From: Flavobacteriales bacterium
GTDB taxonomy: Bacteria > Bacteroidota > Bacteroidia > Flavobacteriales_F > PHOS-HE28
Assembly: GCA_016717305.1 (NCBI GenBank)
Contig: JADKFY010000001.1
Location: forward strand, 186,001 to 250,000
Direction: 5' to 3'
Length of the DNA stretch: 64,000 nucleotides
Shown: positions 17,036 through 26,059 of the stretch, piece by piece
Numbering within the stretch: the first letter of the stretch is position 1
Layout of the letters: the number at the start of each line of letters is the position of its first letter
The notes under the pieces: generated by a model
Told to the model about the DNA's origin: nothing
The model's database searches: none
What the model saw: the letters and a program-made list of their open reading frames with translations, nothing else
Translations under genes and position numbers: made by a program

Positions 17036-18412
17036 CAGAATTGGAAATAGATGAAGGCACTGTCCTCTGTACCCAATTGGATGATGCCGAAGAGCAGGAC
17101 AGTGTAGATCGCCCAGCGAACGACTCGGGGTATTCTATCACTAAGCTCGAGGCCATGTTGTTTTTCCCGCTGAACCCATTCGACACCGACCAAGATCATG
17201 ATCAACGGCAATGCGGCCGGTTCGATCAACGGCAACGGATCCCCCTTGGTGAAGGAGAAGATACGATGGATGTACAGAAAGGCATCGCCCACAGTTGCGG
17301 ACCGGAAATATATCCACGCTAAACAAGTGAGCAGGAAGGTGCCGCCCATGCGCAAGAGTTCCACGGGTAAAGGCAGCCACCTGTCCTGCGCTACTGTTCC
17401 AATGTGTCTGCGGTTGCTTCCGGTGAGCAACAACGGTAGAAAGTAGATGGCATTGAGCGCACCCCAAAGAATGAAGGTCCAGTTCGCGCCATGCCAGAAG
17501 CCGCTCACGATGAATATGATGAACGTGTTGCGAACGCTCATCGCCAATGTTCCGCGGCTTCCACCCAAAGGCACGTACAAGTAATCGCGGAACCACGTGC
17601 TCAGCGAAATGTGCCAGCGACGCCAGAACTCTGCCATGTCCCGAGAGAAGTACGGAGTCGCTATAACCGGAGAAGTCGCCATAGATCTGAAAGGCGAAAA
17701 GAACAGCACCCCATGCAAGGGTGAGGGAGGGCATGTGTTCGGCGTTGTCGAAGATCGCGTTCACATGTTGTGCGCACGTATCGGCCACCACCACTTTCTT
17801 GAACAGCCCCCATAACATTTGGCGAAGGCCATCCGCAGCGGAGGCACGATCGAAAGGCTGTGGAGTCGCGAATTGCGGTAACAAGTTCGATGCCCGCTCA
17901 ATGGGGCCTGCTACTAGTTGTGGGAAGAAACTGATGAAGGCCAAGAAGGCAATTGGGTCGCGTGAAGCACCAATGTCCTTTCTGTAAACATCGATCGTGT
18001 AGCCCACCGCTTGGAACGTGAAGAACGAGATCCCGACAGGTAAGATGATCTGTAACGTGCGTATGTCCAACGAAATGCCAGCGGAGGCGAATGCCGATAC
18101 GAAGTTGACCACGAAGAAGTCGTAGTATTTGTACACGCCCAGTACAAGCAGGGGGAGGATGACGCCAACTGCCAAGGCGATCTTTCGGGTGGAGGACTTT
18201 TGTGTGTGTTCGATCCAGACCCCGCAGCCGAAACTGACCAAGGAGCAAAATGACATGAGGAACAGGTAGCGCCAATCCCACCAACCGTAGAACACGTAAC
18301 TGATGATTAATATGAAGAGGTTCCGAGGCTTTACGTGGGTGGCGAAGAATGCCCAATAGAGCACGAAACAGATCGGGAGAAAAATGAAGAACCCGATGGA
18401 ATTGAATAGCAT
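17035..18412 (-). pseudogene. MBOAT O-acyltransferase, broken by an internal deletion
   Basis: Two overlapping frames together make one membrane-bound O-acyltransferase (AlgI-like). The first frame runs from MLFNSIGFFIFLP to the motif QIYGDFSGYSD; the second resumes directly at PYFSRDMAEFWRRWHIS and includes the active-site region SGFWHGANW. In intact relatives about 19 residues separate GYSD from YFSRD; here they are missing and the frame shifts at about 17651-17661. The gene is 1378 nt long, and adding 56 nt would give 478 codons, the normal length. Either a real 56-nt deletion or an assembly fault. It would transfer acyl groups together with the downstream SGNH protein. Confidence 0.85.
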
Positions 18413-18503
18413 GCCCGTGTTGTTCCGCCGTCTTGCGCCTGATCGATGGGACAAGAGCGCGCCAAAATAGGCATGGTCGACGGCATACGGCCAAGTTCTC
18501 CTA

Positions 18504-18534
18504 TTCGTCCACTTCCTCCAAACACCTACTTTTG
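18504..18534 (+). promoter_or_regulatory. Promoter of tRNA-Arg (TTCG-N19-TACTTTTG)
   Basis: TACTTTTG is a perfect -7 box 12 nt ahead of the tRNA, with a near-match -33 element (TTCG for TTTG) at 19 nt spacing. Confidence 0.5.
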
Positions 18535-18546
18535 CCGCCCTTATCC

Positions 18547-18618
18547 GGCCCCATAGTTCAATGGATAGAATAGGAGTTTCCTAAACTCTAGATCCAGGTT
18601 CGACTCCTGGTGGGGTCA
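18547..18618 (+). tRNA. tRNA-Arg (anticodon CCT)
   Basis: The 72 nt fold into a full cloverleaf: acceptor stem GGCCCCA/TGGGGTC, D-arm GTTC/GAAT, anticodon stem GGAGT/ACTCT with loop TTCCTAA (anticodon CCT, reading AGG), a 4-nt variable loop, and T-arm CCAGG/CCTGG with loop TTCGACT. The discriminator base is A; the CCA end is not encoded. Confidence 0.95.
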
Positions 18619-18769
18619 CTAAAGCTTTGGAACCTTCAATCAGCACTTTCCGCAACGTCGCTGCCTGTTCGCCACTTGGTCCCGTGCCCTTCATGATGGA
18701 CCCTCGCGGAAATACTAACTTCGAGGCTCGGAGAGGTGCATCCGATCTTCCATTGGCCAAGGTGTTGCA

Positions 18770-19339
18770 ATGAACAATACGATCACTATCCGCAACATGG
18801 TATGCGACCGGTGCAGGACGGCGGTCCAACGGCTCTTGGATCAACGTGGGCTACGGTGGCTGCGCATTGATCTGGGCGAAGTGGAATTGAAGGAAGCGTT
18901 GGATGATGCTACGCTGGATGCTCTGCGTGCGGATCTAGGATCAGTGGGTTTTGATCTGGTACTTGAACGGGATGCGCAAGTGATAAACAAAGTGAAGTCC
19001 GCGATCATTGAACAAGTACACCACAGTGAGGCAAAGCGGGTGGAGCTTTCCAAATTGGTGCAGGAAACCGTTCATTTGGAGTTCTCGTCCGTGAGCAAGT
19101 TGTTCAGCGAAGTGGAAGGCATCACGCTCGAACACTATTTCCTATTGCAACGCCTTGAGCGCGTGAAGGAATTGATCCGGTATCGTGAAATGACCTTTAG
19201 CGAGATCGCCTTCGCCACAGGATTCAGCAGCGCTGCACACATGAGTGCGCAATTCAAACAGCTCACCGGAATGACACCCACGTCGTTCAGGGGGACCCAT
19301 GGTTCGCGTTCGCCGTTGGACCGGGTGGGCAAGGCGTGA
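18770..19339 (+). CDS. AraC-type regulator with an HMA-like N-terminal domain
   Basis: A 189-residue protein. Residues 1-65 look like a heavy-metal-associated fold with C12-x2-C15 (NMVCDRCRTAV); residues 85-180 are an AraC DNA-binding domain with YFLLQRLERVKELI, TFSEIAFATGFSSAAHMSAQFKQLTG and the ending TPTSFR. It has no other sensor domain, so the Cys pair probably senses Cu(I) or another soft metal. Position at the head of a copper-resistance cluster supports a role as its regulator. This fusion is known among Bacteroidota next to CopA-type ATPases. Confidence 0.85.
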   Translation: MNNTITIRNMVCDRCRTAVQRLLDQRGLRWLRIDLGEVELKEALDDATLDALRADLGSVGFDLVLERDAQVINKVKSAIIEQVHHSEAKRVELSKLVQETVHLEFSSVSKLFSEVEGITLEHYFLLQRLERVKELIRYREMTFSEIAFATGFSSAAHMSAQFKQLTGMTPTSFRGTHGSRSPLDRVGKA

Positions 19340-19403
19340 TATAAGCCTTTCCCGCATGGATGTAAGGTGATCGGTAGCACCTTGTCGGTCCTTTGTCCCA
19401 TCA

Positions 19404-19886
19404 ATGACAACGACCAAGGAAACCAAGAACAGCTCTGGCCTGATCCAGAAAGCCCCCATGAACACCCAAGCCCTCACCCTCCCGATCCTTAACATGAACA
19501 GCCCGCATTGTCCAGCGCGGGTTGAGAAAGCCATCAACGCTTTGCCTACACTCGCGGCGAGCAGTGTGGACCTTGCTGCCCACACCGCGACGCTAACGGA
19601 TGCTCCTTCCGCACAGACGGTGCGCGACGCGGTCAGGGTCGTTCGCGAAGCCGGTTACGATGTGTCCACTGACAACCGTTTGTTCCGGACAAGCGGCATC
19701 ACCTGTGGCGGTTGCGTGAACAGCGTAACGAAGGTCATCTCCGCACTGCCGGGTGTGCTGGCCGTTACCGTGGACATACCCCTGAAGCAAGCCACCGTGG
19801 AAACGGTGCATGGCACCTTGACCGACGACGCGATACACGAAGCACTGTCATCCACCGCTTACGAATTCATCGCCCAAGCAGCCTGA
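19404..19886 (+). CDS. Double-HMA copper chaperone-like protein
   Basis: A 160-residue protein of two ferredoxin-like HMA domains and nothing else. The second domain has the regular Cys pair (GITCGGCVNS, C101 and C104). In the first the site reads M31-N-S-P-H-C36, so the first Cys is Ser and a His precedes the remaining Cys. Sits 3 nt ahead of copA and most likely hands Cu(I) to it or is a detached piece of its N-terminus. An in-frame ATG at 19458 (MNTQALTLP) is an equally good start. Confidence 0.8.
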   Translation: MTTTKETKNSSGLIQKAPMNTQALTLPILNMNSPHCPARVEKAINALPTLAASSVDLAAHTATLTDAPSAQTVRDAVRVVREAGYDVSTDNRLFRTSGITCGGCVNSVTKVISALPGVLAVTVDIPLKQATVETVHGTLTDDAIHEALSSTAYEFIAQAA

Positions 19887-19889
19887 CCC

Positions 19890-22331
19890 ATGGCCGAAGA
19901 GAGCACCACCTTGGAAGTCCCCGTGGAGAACATGGACAGTGAGCATTGCGCGCTGATCGTGGACAAGGCCGTGGGCACCGTGCCCGAAGTGGCCGAGCAC
20001 CACGTGGAGCTCAACAATCGCCGCGCTGTGATCACCAGCACCAAGCCGATGGAGGCCGTGCTGCACACCGTGAAGGCCATCCGCGACAGCGGCTACGACG
20101 TGCTGACGATGAAGCGCACCTTCCCTGTAACGGACATGACCTGTGCCAGTTGCGTGGCAAGCGTGGAGAGCATGTTGCTCGCACAACCCGGTGTGCTGAA
20201 GGCCGCAGTGAATTTGGCCACCAACAGTGTCCAGGTGGAATACGTACCCGGTGTTATCGATGAAAAGCGCATGCGCACGGTGATCCAAAGCATCGGCTAT
20301 GATCTGGTGATCGAAGCAGATCGCGATGTGAGCAAAGACCTCGAAGTACTCCAACAGGAGCGGATGACCACGCTGAAACGGAAACTTTTCGCAAGCATGG
20401 CACTGAGCATTCCCTTGGTGATCATTGGCATGTTCCTGATGGACGAAGGTTGGGCCAACTGGGTGATGTGGATCCTCGCCACACCCGTGGTGCTGGTCTT
20501 CGGCAGGCAGTTCTTCATCAACGCATGGAAACAGGCGAAGCACCGCTCCACCAACATGGACACGCTCGTTGCGCTCAGCACCGGCGTGGCCTATCTCTTC
20601 AGTGTCTTCAACACGCTGGACCCATCGTACTGGACCAGTCGCGGCTTGGAGCCGCACGTCTACTTCGAAGCAGCGGCAGTGGTGATCACCTTCATCCTGC
20701 TCGGCAAATTCCTGGAGGAACGGGCGAAAGCGGGCACATCCACCGCGATCCGGAAATTGATGGGGCTACGACCGAGCACCGTCATGCGCGAGGATGCGAA
20801 GGGTCAACCGCAGCAGGTGCCCATCGCGGAGATCGCCATCGGTGATGTGTTGCTCGTACGACCCGGAGAAAGCATTGCGGTGGATGGATCCGTGATCGAC
20901 GGCGACAGCTTCGTGGATGAAAGTATGATCAGTGGTGAGCCGATGCCTGTTGCCAAGAACGCAGGTGCCTCCTTGCTCGCGGGAACGATCAACCAGAAAG
21001 GTAGCTTGCGCATGACGGCCCAGAAGGTCGGTGCTGACACCTTGCTTGCGCAGATCGTAAAGGCCGTGCAAGAAGCACAAGGCAGCAAGGCCCCGGTGCA
21101 GAAACTGGTGGACAAGATCGCGGCGGTCTTCGTGCCCATCGTCATCGTCATCGCGTTGCTCAGCGCCATCACCTGGTGGGTGCTCGGTGGAGAACACGCG
21201 TTCACACAAGGACTGCTGGCGATGGTCACCGTACTGGTGATCGCCTGCCCGTGCGCGCTCGGCCTCGCCACACCAACGGCGATAATGGCCGGCATGGGGA
21301 AGGGTGCGGAGAACGGCATCCTCATAAAGGACGCCGAAAGTCTGGAGCGTGCACGCAACATAACGGCGATCGTTCTGGACAAGACCGGAACGATCACAGA
21401 AGGCAAACCCGAAGTGGTGGAAGCGATCGGTCTGGAGAACAGTGAAGCAGCAGCGGCCTTGCTGGCGATCGAGTCACGCTCGGAACATCCGCTTGCAGAA
21501 GCCGTGGTGCGCTACCTGAATACCGTGCACGGTCCGAGGATCATCAGCTCCAACAAAGCACCGATCAGCGGTTTCGAAAGCATCACCGGCAAAGGAGTGA
21601 AGGCGAGTGCGAATGGTCATACCTACTTCGTTGGAAGCAAACGGTTGATCGAAGAACAAGGCATCGCCATCGCACCCACATTGGCCGCGAAAGAAGCCGC
21701 ATGGCAAGAAGAAGCGCGCACCGTGGTTTGGCTCGCGGACGAGAGCAACGCGATCGCCGTGCTCGCCATCGCCGATCCCATCAAGCCCTCGGCGAAGGAG
21801 GCCATCGCGCGCTTGCAAGCCGAAGGCGTGAAAGTGTACATGCAGACCGGCGACACCGAGCGGACTGCGAAGGCCGTGGCACAAGCCGTTGGCATCGCTG
21901 ACTTCCGTGGCGGAACTTTGCCCGCTGACAAGCGCGCGTTCATCGAACAGTTGCAGAAGGAAGGGCACGTTGTTGCGATGGTCGGCGACGGCATCAACGA
22001 CAGCGAAGCCTTGGCGAAGGCCGATGTTAGCATCGCCATGGGCAAGGGCAGCGACATCGCCATGGACGTGGCACGCATGACGCTCATCAGCACCGACCTC
22101 AACACCATCCCGCGTGCGATCCTGCTCTCGCGCAAGACCGTCGCAATGATCCGTCAGAACCTCTTCTGGGCCTTTATCTACAACATCATCGGGATCCCCA
22201 TCGCGGCCGGGCTGCTCTACCCCTTCAACGGTTTCTTGTTGAACCCGATGATCGCCGGGGCGGCCATGGCCTTCAGCAGCGTTAGCGTGGTGAGCAATAG
22301 TTTGCGGTTGAAGTGGGTGAATTTGAAATGA
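19890..22331 (+). CDS. copA: Copper-translocating P1B-type ATPase
   Basis: Exports Cu(I) across the inner membrane. The 813-residue protein has a variant HMA domain (M15-D-S-E-H-C20), a regular HMA domain (MTCASC, C85/C88), about eight membrane helices, the transport motif C453-P-C455, the phosphorylation site DKTGT with D497, SGEP in the actuator domain, the SEHPLAEA motif and MVGDGINDSEAL. All catalytic residues are present, and CPC with the MxxSS-type last helix points to Cu(I)/Ag(I). Expressed with the double-HMA gene upstream. Confidence 0.95.
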   Translation: MAEESTTLEVPVENMDSEHCALIVDKAVGTVPEVAEHHVELNNRRAVITSTKPMEAVLHTVKAIRDSGYDVLTMKRTFPVTDMTCASCVASVESMLLAQPGVLKAAVNLATNSVQVEYVPGVIDEKRMRTVIQSIGYDLVIEADRDVSKDLEVLQQERMTTLKRKLFASMALSIPLVIIGMFLMDEGWANWVMWILATPVVLVFGRQFFINAWKQAKHRSTNMDTLVALSTGVAYLFSVFNTLDPSYWTSRGLEPHVYFEAAAVVITFILLGKFLEERAKAGTSTAIRKLMGLRPSTVMREDAKGQPQQVPIAEIAIGDVLLVRPGESIAVDGSVIDGDSFVDESMISGEPMPVAKNAGASLLAGTINQKGSLRMTAQKVGADTLLAQIVKAVQEAQGSKAPVQKLVDKIAAVFVPIVIVIALLSAITWWVLGGEHAFTQGLLAMVTVLVIACPCALGLATPTAIMAGMGKGAENGILIKDAESLERARNITAIVLDKTGTITEGKPEVVEAIGLENSEAAAALLAIESRSEHPLAEAVVRYLNTVHGPRIISSNKAPISGFESITGKGVKASANGHTYFVGSKRLIEEQGIAIAPTLAAKEAAWQEEARTVVWLADESNAIAVLAIADPIKPSAKEAIARLQAEGVKVYMQTGDTERTAKAVAQAVGIADFRGGTLPADKRAFIEQLQKEGHVVAMVGDGINDSEALAKADVSIAMGKGSDIAMDVARMTLISTDLNTIPRAILLSRKTVAMIRQNLFWAFIYNIIGIPIAAGLLYPFNGFLLNPMIAGAAMAFSSVSVVSNSLRLKWVNLK

Positions 22332-22363
22332 TGATCGCAGAACCAATGCAACCAACAAGAACC

Positions 22364-22806
22364 ATGAAGAACAACCCCTATCCCAAATTCTTGCTCACCT
22401 CGCCATTTCCTTCGTGATCATGTACGCGTGATGTTCCTGAACGTTGCTTCCGGCCCACATCCACCTCAGTCTGAACCGCACCTACATGACCCTGCTTATG
22501 GTGTCGCCCATGGCGGTACTGATGTTGCTAATGATGGGGCATATGTACCCCAACAAGCAGCGCAACCGGGCGATCATGATCACGAGCGTCACGGTGTTCG
22601 CGGCTGACTGTTCGGGCTTGCGCACAAGTGCCGATCGGCGACGTGCAATACATGCGGGCGATGATCCCGCACCATTCTTCGGCTATCCTTACCAGCGGCG
22701 CGGCGGACCTGCAGGACCCTGAAGTCGAAAGTTGGCCAAGGACATCATCAAAGCACAAGAACAGGAGATCGCACAAATGGAGGCGATGCTTGCCCGATTG
22801 AAATAA
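22364..22806 (+). pseudogene. DUF305 family protein, broken by several frameshifts
   Basis: Pieces of one DUF305 protein lie in order in alternating frames: MKNNPYPKF, LAISFVIMYA, MFLNV, HIHLSLNRTYMTLLMVSPMA, then VPIGDVQYMRAMIPHHSSAI and DPEV, then LAKDIIKAQEQEIAQMEAML. At least five small indels are needed to join them, mostly a base missing from a CC or GG pair. The intact protein would have membrane helices and a periplasmic DUF305 domain (the MIPHHSSA motif), a family often found in copper islands. Either a decayed gene or a stretch of poor sequence. Confidence 0.85.
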
Positions 22807-22827
22807 CCAGAATCCTAAACAAGAACC

Positions 22828-23702
22828 ATGAGAACGCTATCAAGTCATTCCTTCTGCTTTCGACCCTTCGTTCAGCCTGGGTTGCAAAGGTCAGCTAAAG
22901 AACACCACGCACATTGAATGCGAAGATCGATGGCGATTGCGGCATGTGCGAGAAGACCATCGAGAAAGCAGGCTTCATGAAAGGCGAGAGCGAAATGGAT
23001 TGGGATGTGGATACGCACATGGCGAGCGTGACCTACGATAGCACCCGCACCGATCTTGATGCGATCCTGCAACGCGTGGCACACGCCGGTTACGACAACG
23101 AACGCTACTTGGCACCGAAGGAAGCGTACGACAAGTTGCCGGGCTGTTGCCAGTACGAGCGGACCATGGAGCATGAACCGGTGAAAGGAATGGATGCACA
23201 CGCCGAGCATACCGCACCCGCCGGTGACTCCCTTTCAGAACAAGGATCCACGACGATGGGGCAGAATGCGGCGCTGGATCACCTGCAGCCGGTCTTCGAT
23301 GCCTACTTTTTGTTGAAGGATGCACTGGTGGCATCAAGTGCCAGTGATGCCCAGAACAGAGCCGAGGCGCTAAACGTTGCCGTACGCAACGTGAAAGTGG
23401 ACACGTTGGAACATGGCGTGCACATGGTATGGATGAAAGTGATGGAACCACTGGCCAATACGACCGGCGTTCTTGCCTCTACCTCCGACCTCGCCAAGCA
23501 GCGCAAGATTTTTGCGGAACTGACGGGCCCTATGGCCGAACTCGCGAAGGCATCGCCTCCGAGTATGCCAGTATACTTGGACCACTGCCCGATGTACGAA
23601 GGCGGTGCAGATTGGCTGAGTCGCGACAAACCCATCAAGAACCCCTTCTACGGAAGCATGATGATGACCTGTGGTAGCGTGAAGGAGACGATCGCGAAAT
23701 GA
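22828..23702 (+). pseudogene. Secreted HMA-DUF3347 protein, frameshifted near its 5' end
   Basis: The frame from about 22926 to the stop codes for an HMA-like domain (DGDCGMCEKTIEKAG) and a C-terminal DUF3347 domain (FDAYFLLKDALVAS ... PMYEGGADWLS), a family tied to copper and silver efflux. The expected signal peptide (LLLSTLRSAW..) and the first residues of the HMA domain are present in other frames between 22828 and 22926, needing at least three indels. The TTG at 22914 is not a real start. The stop overlaps the multicopper oxidase ATG (ATGA). Expression as a full protein is doubtful unless the indels are sequencing errors. Confidence 0.8.
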
Positions 23703-26020
23703 ATCGCCGGATCTTCATAGTTCTGCTCGCCGTGGGCATTGGAGCGAGCGCGCTCGCTCAATACCCGGAAGGCCTTCGGCCGCTTGGCTCGTCGGTGCCG
23801 CAAGGAGCCTTCACGCCGAAGACCACGCGCTACGACCTCTATGTGAACGACACGATCGTGAACTACACGGGCAAGGATCGCAAGGCCTTCGCGGTGAACG
23901 GCCAGATCCCGATGCCGACGCTGGAGTTCGTGGAAGGCGACACGGCATTGATCTACGTGCACAACCGCATGGCGAAGGACGAGACCTCCTTGCACTGGCA
24001 TGGCCTGATCCTTCCGAATGAATTCGACGGCGTGCCCTACCTCACCACCGCACCGATCAAGGCGGGCGAGACACAGGTGTACAAATTTCCGTTGGTGCAG
24101 TACGGCACCTACTGGTATCATTCGCACACCGAACTGCAGGAACAGAACGGCATGTACGGCGCGCTGATCATCCACAAGCGTTTCGCGCAACCGATGCCGG
24201 AGTACGCACTAGTACTGAGCGAATGGACCGACATGAAACCGGACGAAGTGCATCGCCGATTGCACAATGCGAACGATTGGTTCGCGATCCAAAAGAACAA
24301 ATTGCGACCCGGCACCACGCAGAGTTATTGGGATGCGATAAAGGAAGGTAAGGTGGGAACCAAGCTCGGCAACGAGTGGAAGCGCATGAACGCGATGGAC
24401 GTGAGCGATGTGTACTACGATCATTTTCTTATCAATGGCGTGCCTGTGGATGAAGCACCGCAATTCAAGGCCGGGGATCGCGTGCGGTTGCGGATCGTGA
24501 ATGGCGGTGCGTCCACCTATTTCTGGTTGAGCTATGCCGGTGGAAAGATGACGGTGATCGCCAGCGATGGCGTGGACGTGGAGCCCGTGGAAGTGGACCG
24601 TTTCATCATCGGTATTGCCGAGACCTACGACGTGATCGTGACCATACCGGCGGACAGCACGGCGTTCGAATTCCTCGCGACATCGGAGGACCGCACGCGC
24701 TCGGCATCGGTGTGGCTCGGCAACGGGATCAAGCAGCTGGCCATGCCGCTGGGTGCGCTGAAGTATTTCGCCGGGATGAAGATGATGAACGGCATGATGA
24801 AGATGGATGGGAACCTCGACGACATGGGCATGAACATGAGTTTGCAGCAGATGGACATGAACGTGGTGATGTATCCGGAGATCACTGGACCGAAGGGGAA
24901 GAAGTCAAAGAAGGAGAAAATGATGATGGATGATCGCTCCGAACACGAGGGCATGGACAACAGTGCGGGTGGCGGTGGCGGCATGTACAACAGCAATGCA
25001 ATGTCGAATATCGTTACGCTGAACTACGCCATGCTGCGTTCGCCGACGAGCACGGCGCTGCCGCCGGGTCCGGTGACGGAGCTGCGTTTCGAGCTCACCG
25101 GCAACATGAACCGCTACCTCTGGGCCATCGACAACAAGACCATTTCAGAGACGGACAAGATCATGATCCGCAAGGGCGAGAACGTGCGCATCATCCTTTA
25201 CAACAACTCCATGATGCGCCACCCGATGCACCTGCACGGCCACTTCTTTCGGGTGCTGAACGGACAGGGCGATCACGCGCCATTGAAGAACGTGCTGGAC
25301 ATCATGCCGATGGAGACCGACACCATCGAGTTCCTTGGCACCGAAGAGGGCGATTGGTTCTTCCATTGCCACATCCTCTACCACATGATGAGCGGCATGG
25401 GTCGTGTGTTCAGCTATGAAGATGCACCGGCGGACCCCGCGCTGCCGCTGCCGAAGCATTCCTGGCGCACTTTCCTCAAGGACGACAAAAGCTGGCACTT
25501 CATGTTCCAGAACGACATCGCCACCAATGGCAACGACGGCGAAATGATGCTGCAGAACAAGCGCTGGAACCTGCAGACCGAATGGCGATTGGGCTACACC
25601 GAAATGCACGGCCAGGAAGTGGAGACGCACTTCGGGCGCTACTTCGGAAAGATGCAATGGCTCTTCGTGAACGCCGGCCTCGACTGGCGCACACGCGCCG
25701 AAGAACACGGCATACCCGAAGACAACCTCTTCCAACAACGGAACACCAAGGACGGTCGCGCCGTGGCGCATATTGGTTTCCAGTATACGCTACCCATGTT
25801 GCTCGTCGCCGATGTGCGTGTAGATACTGATGAACGTTTCCGCTTGCAACTGATGCGCGAAGACATCCCACTTACTCCACGCCTAAGGTTGGACATGATG
25901 GGCAATAGCGATCTGGAGTACATGGGGCGCTTGCGCTACATCGTGAAGAACTGGATGGCTATCACCACACACTACGACAGCGATATGGGATGGGGTGCGG
26001 GGTTGATGGTCAGCTACTGA
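23699..26020 (+). CDS. Multicopper oxidase with Met-rich insert and barrel-like C-terminal region
   Basis: Oxidises Cu(I) or another substrate in the periplasm. The 773-residue protein has a signal peptide and all four copper-ligand motifs: LHWHGL, YHSHTELQ, HPMHLHGHFF and FHCHILYHMMSGM. Between the second and third cupredoxin domains is a Met-rich, Lys-rich insert (about residues 360-435), as in CueO- and PcoA-like enzymes that handle excess copper. From about residue 585 the protein leaves the oxidase fold and runs as alternating beta strands ending in Tyr (GAGLMVSY), similar in style to CopB barrels. Overlaps the upstream gene by 4 nt. Confidence 0.92.
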   Translation: MNRRIFIVLLAVGIGASALAQYPEGLRPLGSSVPQGAFTPKTTRYDLYVNDTIVNYTGKDRKAFAVNGQIPMPTLEFVEGDTALIYVHNRMAKDETSLHWHGLILPNEFDGVPYLTTAPIKAGETQVYKFPLVQYGTYWYHSHTELQEQNGMYGALIIHKRFAQPMPEYALVLSEWTDMKPDEVHRRLHNANDWFAIQKNKLRPGTTQSYWDAIKEGKVGTKLGNEWKRMNAMDVSDVYYDHFLINGVPVDEAPQFKAGDRVRLRIVNGGASTYFWLSYAGGKMTVIASDGVDVEPVEVDRFIIGIAETYDVIVTIPADSTAFEFLATSEDRTRSASVWLGNGIKQLAMPLGALKYFAGMKMMNGMMKMDGNLDDMGMNMSLQQMDMNVVMYPEITGPKGKKSKKEKMMMDDRSEHEGMDNSAGGGGGMYNSNAMSNIVTLNYAMLRSPTSTALPPGPVTELRFELTGNMNRYLWAIDNKTISETDKIMIRKGENVRIILYNNSMMRHPMHLHGHFFRVLNGQGDHAPLKNVLDIMPMETDTIEFLGTEEGDWFFHCHILYHMMSGMGRVFSYEDAPADPALPLPKHSWRTFLKDDKSWHFMFQNDIATNGNDGEMMLQNKRWNLQTEWRLGYTEMHGQEVETHFGRYFGKMQWLFVNAGLDWRTRAEEHGIPEDNLFQQRNTKDGRAVAHIGFQYTLPMLLVADVRVDTDERFRLQLMREDIPLTPRLRLDMMGNSDLEYMGRLRYIVKNWMAITTHYDSDMGWGAGLMVSY

Positions 26021-26059
26021 GACGACCTCAACCAGCAGCACGCGCCATTCTGTTCATTT

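Noticed and set aside
18547..18770. tRNA-Arg as the attachment site of an integrated copper island
   Set aside because: No integrase gene and no second copy of the tRNA 3' end was seen at the other side of the island, so there is no support beyond position.
19848..20657. 269-codon minus-strand frame rich in His over copA
   Set aside because: Antisense shadow of a GC-rich gene; the His richness mirrors Val/Met codons of copA.
22444..22722. 92-codon open frame as a separate small membrane protein
   Set aside because: It is the middle piece of the frameshifted DUF305 gene; both ends continue in other frames.
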